DNA of 64,000 bases from the NCBI GenBank assembly GCA_964017195.1, contig OZ024889.1, positions 60,907,858-60,971,857 on the forward strand. The letters run 5' to 3'. Position 1 is the stretch's first letter. Each line of letters opens with the position of its first letter. The DNA comes from Siderastrea radians (lineage: Eukaryota; Cnidaria; Anthozoa; Scleractinia; Rhizangiidae). Positions 60,375-64,000 of this stretch are shown here, one piece after another. Made by a program: the position numbers and the translations under genes. Below the pieces are notes generated by a model, which saw only the letters and a list, made by a program, of their open reading frames with translations, was not told the DNA's origin and did not search any database.

Positions 60375-61358
60375 GAAACACAAAACTTTGGATTTATCAA
60401 CTGGGTTGATAAGGTAAATTGGCCACCGTAAAGAGATTGAAAGCTGACGTTAACTCTTCGTCAGAGCGAATCGTGGAATTGTGGGATGCACTTGGTTTAT
60501 ATGGAGAGTGGTGGACCTACGCTATTGGTAGGAACATGGCAATGTGGCAATGTGTACCTTTTTCGGGCCTCAGGGATATAAAAGGGTAGGGATTTCGCGA
60601 GCTGAAGTATGTGAAAGGGTAGGGAAATCTGTCGGTTAGGTATTTAAAAGGGCCTTTAATTAGTTGAAATATTTCGAGTATATACTAATATTGTTTTTGG
60701 TTAGCATCTCTTCTGGTAATACTGTTCTCCCCTAATATCGTTCATTTACTGCATTCCAAGGGTTTAGGAAAGGGATGTAGTGTTCAAGTAGGTATGTGAA
60801 AGGGGCACCATTTTTCAATGGAAGATAAACAAAAGGGGTACCTTTTCTGTCAAAAATGGTATAAAAAAGGGTAAGGGGTTGGACATCGGGGCGGAGCCTC
60901 CTCGTATAAAAAGGTTGTTGAGTAGCCCCCCCCCCCCCCCAGGTAGGGAGGAGACTAGGCAACCGTTTCCACGAACACTTACGAGACGTTGAAAGAAATG
61001 ACAAGGACACATCCAAACCAGTCGTCCGACATTTCAATTTCTCTAATCATTCTAGCCAACACAGGACGATCTCTGGCCTTTCCCTACACCAGGGTAACAT
61101 GGAAAGCCGTAAAAATCTAGAACAAGAATTTATTTTTCAAATCAACACACTTAATCCCCACGGTATCAATGAACGCTTTTCATTCCACTAATTTATTCTT
61201 GTTTTTTGAAAGGTCAGCTTTCAATCTCTTTACGGTGGCCAATTTACCTTTAGTTATCAACCCAGTTGATCATGAATCCAAAATTTCGTGTTTCAGTGAC
61301 ATCCCCACCGACGCGGCACCACAGTTTCTTTAGAAACTAAACCCCTTGTTTGCTTACC
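60375..61358. mobile_element. Inverted-end insertion with a nested MITE relative
   Basis: Arms 60375-60448 (GAAACACAAAACTTTGGAT...) and 61213-61294 are inverted. The other block (15030) reads straight across CCAGAGTGGTCGCAAGGAGAG. The interior holds a copy of the MITE seen at 53029-53441 and a poly-C tract (60928-60941). Frames within are repeat-derived. Confidence 0.6.
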
Positions 61359-61880
61359 TGAGTGGTAGCAAGGAGAGCTTCCACTGTACTAATCGTTCAG
61401 GTGAGAGTAGCCCTGAGAAGGACTGTTCGTTTTGGTGGCATTGATTTAAGTCTGGACAATTTAATTTATTGGAACACAATTTATGTTTGGAGTCAAGCAT
61501 TTAGTGATAATCTTTTTATCCGTTAGCCGAAAGCGGCATAGAAACCACATTAAGTGGGATGAAAATTTACATTAAGTCGCTTAACAGACGATCAGTGGTC
61601 AAAATTAACTGAGACGCCATCATACAGTTTATATCAGAAAAAAGTCGATATGACCTCTCGAAAAGACTCAAAATTGCAACGTTTAAGTTGAAATGGCTCA
61701 ATTCAGTAATCATTTAAAAATCCTCCTAAGTAAACCTACTACAAAAAGACAAGAAGGAAAATTAGTCGAAAGACCGAGATATGTAAGGCGAAGCGTACGA
61801 AAGCGTGAAGTAGGAGTCGTGCAGGTCTCCCAACCCCATAACAGATAATGGCAATGAATGTACCAAAGCGTTTGACGCCA
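61359..61880. other. Duplicated tail and spacer
   Basis: 61372-61430 matches 15038-15095. The rest is AT-rich without a gene. Confidence 0.45.
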
Positions 61881-62890
61881 CACTGACAGAACGGACCAAA
61901 TCAGCCCAAATTTCCAACTTAATGGTCATGCCCAAGGCATTAAACAAACTGTCAAAAGTGACACCACTACCTCAGAAGTACAAAAACACCATTAATGTCT
62001 TAACTGGCCTTAATGACCAAACTGACCAAAAGTGGCCAAACCATCCAGAATGAAAAAATGGGCCTAAATGTCGAAACTGGTTTAAATGTCCAAAGTGGCC
62101 CATGTGGCCACACTGATAGGACTGACCAAACCAGGCCAAATTACCACACTACCTCAGAGGTACAACAACAGCATTAATGTCTTAACTGGCCATAATGACC
62201 AAACTAACGAAAAGTGGCCAAACCATCCAGAATGAAAAAACGGGCCTAAATCTCGAAACTGGTTTAAATGTCCAAAGTGGCCCATGTGGCCACACTGACA
62301 GAACTGACCAAACCAGGCCAAATTTCCAACTTAGTGGTTATGCCCAAGGCATCCTAGATAATCAAACTGTCAAAAGTGACCACAGTACCTGATAAGTACA
62401 ACAACACCATTAATGTCTTATCTGGCCTTCTGATGACCAGACCGACCAAAAGTGGCCAAACCATCCAGAATGAATACGTGGGCCAAAATGTCGAAACCGG
62501 TTTAACTGTCCAAAGTAGCCATGTGGCCACACTGACAGAACTGACCAAACCAGCCTAAATTTCCAACTCAGCGGTCATGCCCAAGGCATACTAGGCAAGA
62601 AAACTGTCAAAAGTGACCAAATCACCTGAAAGGTACAATACCAGCCTTCATGTCTTAAATGGCCTTATTAGCCAAACCAACCAAAATTGGCCAGACTGAT
62701 CCATAATGAACAAATGGGCCTAAATATTGAAACCAGTTTAAAAGTCTAAATTTATTGGCCCATGTGGCCAGACTGACAGAAGTGACCAAGCCAGCCCAAA
62801 TTTTTAAATCAGTTTTCACAACCAAGGCATTCTAGATAAGCAAACTGCCAAAAGTGACCAAATCACCTGAAAGGAACAGTACCAGTCCAA
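61880..62890. repeat. Tandem satellite, 181-238 bp units
   Basis: About four to five copies. TAATGTCTTAACTGG-type anchors are at about 61993, 62174, 62411 and 62648. One spacing is 181 bp and the others about 237 bp, because later units keep a segment around GCCCAAGGCATNCTAGATAA. Rich in short words 'TGACCAAA' and 'GTGGCCA'. No coding potential. Confidence 0.85.
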
Positions 62891-63143
62891 TCTAGGACTG
62901 CTGACTACACAACTGTAGAAGCCATATTTAACGGCGACAATCGTGCGGCATACCCTGTTTAGGACAAGTTCAAACCCTAAAGTTAGGACAGGCTATCATA
63001 AAATTCTGGTTCCCTGTTCAGGACCGAGAGGCTAAAAGCAATATCTTGTCCAGCAGCACGTCCCCGGAGTTCCCCTCCCCTCCCAATGCGGACAAACTGG
63101 TTCGATTGTCGATGCTGTAATGTCTAAGCTTTAATGATAACAT
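62891..63143. repeat. Inverse relative of the 39505-40015 repeat
   Basis: ATACCCTGTTTAGGACAAG and CCAGCAGCACGTCCCCGGAG are the complement of phrases in the insertion at 39505-40015. A truncated copy in opposite orientation. Confidence 0.55.
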
Positions 63144-63326
63144 TAGACTGTTAGCTGTCCCTTTGATAGCCGAGGGCGCGAGCTATCAACAGCGCGGCGA
63201 GACTGGAGCGAGGAGAAAATCGAGAAGACACTCTCCCCCAGCCTCTTCGCTCGTTCGGTCAAGATTTCGCGGGCTTCTATTTCATGCGCGCTCTCGACTA
63301 TCCAGAAAGGGTCTGCTAACAGTCTA
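63144..63326. mobile_element. Short MITE
   Basis: TAGACTGTTAGC and GCTAACAGTCTA-like ends face each other (TAGACTGTTAGCTGTCCCTT at left, AAGGGTCTGCTAACAGTCTA at right). GC-rich interior. No coding capacity. Confidence 0.65.
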
Positions 63327-63384
63327 TGCTCACATTAACATTTTATATTTTAGATAGTGTAGCGCACGGTAGGAGGAGGATGGC

Positions 63385-64000
63385 TTGGGGCACAGGAAAA
63401 TTTGCCGTCAAGTGTCGTGTTTTGTGTGTGAGAAGTCAGTGTGTCATCCCACAAACGCCACGTTCAACCCCAGTGTGTTCTCTCAGCGCTTTCAAGCGTA
63501 GGAAAACTGCTGGAGAATATCATGTTTTACACACGTTTACCTTCAACGTAATATGGTTAGAAAACCTCCGACAAACACAGAATTTACCAACTCCGGCAAA
63601 CAACAGAAAAAGATTTAGGAAAACAGCTTGTTCCCTCGGGGTTTTCTAGCGCAAGAAAATTGTTGAAGAATATCATGTTTTCCACTTGTTAACCTCAGAC
63701 ACAATACGGTTAGAAAACCTGCGACAAACGCTGCGTTGAACCACTCAGGAAAACAACAGAAAACACGTAATCAAAACAACGTGCTGTGGCCACTGGAGTT
63801 TTTCGAGAGCAGTAAAATTGCGGGCTAACGTTCTGTTTTCCTGTGTTAACCGTCAACGGATACAGTGAGAAAACGTACGAAAAACACGGCGTTCGCCCGG
63901 TCGCGAAAATGAAAGAAAACAATGCCGAAAACAACGTATTCACTGCTGTTTCTCGAGGGCAGGAAAACACTCGATGAACTTCACATTTTTCAGGCGTTCA
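63385..64000. repeat. Tandem repeat of about 153 bp, runs off the right edge
   Basis: At least four diverged units, aligned on GAATATCATGTTTT at about 63515 and 63667, and related phrases near 63822 and 63974 (spacing 152-155 bp). Each has GGAAAACA and GGTTAGAAAACCTSCGACAA-like words. Short frames in it are incidental. Confidence 0.75.

Overview
This is a eukaryotic genomic window. It is AT-rich, intron-containing and full of transposons. The gene content suggests a cnidarian, most likely an anthozoan (stony coral or anemone): plant-type LRR receptors with a multipass membrane tail, an expanded cGAS-like receptor (cGLR/Mab-21) family, THAP-domain transposases, P2X7-type 'ballast' zinc-domain proteins, and Harbinger and TTAA-type elements. 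Species is not determinable from sequence alone.

Two host gene families are present, both in duplicated blocks. (1) An LRR plus multipass-membrane receptor on the minus strand: a 5' part running off the left edge (1-1102), a decayed 3' fragment (17178-18240), and a nearly complete copy with one frame break (41335-44619). (2) A cGAS-like receptor on the minus strand: an intact two-exon gene with a signal peptide (35941-37413) and a gutted paralogue (23529-24270). Flanking non-coding DNA is duplicated with them: 1-2304 matches about 43518-45829; 2757-4330 matches 57199-59300; 12055-12600 matches 59765-60250; 18600-26920 plus 33675-33910 matches 34680-41060. Because each block exists twice, several insertions have a paralogous empty site inside the window.

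Mobile elements fill the rest. Two complete Kolobok-like DNA transposons (5036-10577 and 27357-32836) each have TIRs of about 200 bp, TTAA target duplications, a rightward THAP plus D(2)H-type transposase gene, and a convergent leftward gene for a P2X7 C-terminal ballast-like protein. The second is nested in another TTAA element (26921-33670). In it the ballast gene is intact while the transposase is wrecked. A PIF/Harbinger element (18853-23156) carries a broken transposase and a broken Myb/MADF-like partner. Others are a Tc1/mariner-like MITE (10816-11841), a TTAA foldback element with nested MITEs (12648-14811), an 11-kb inverted-repeat structure with 1.7-kb arms (45963-57049) around a 69-bp minisatellite, many small MITEs, a tRNA-derived SINE, and two tandem arrays at the right end.

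The most interesting system is the Kolobok plus ballast-protein pairing: the same two-gene layout in two divergent elements, both with TIR-embedded promoters carrying a YY1-like motif. The second is the cGLR with a signal peptide and its pseudogene.
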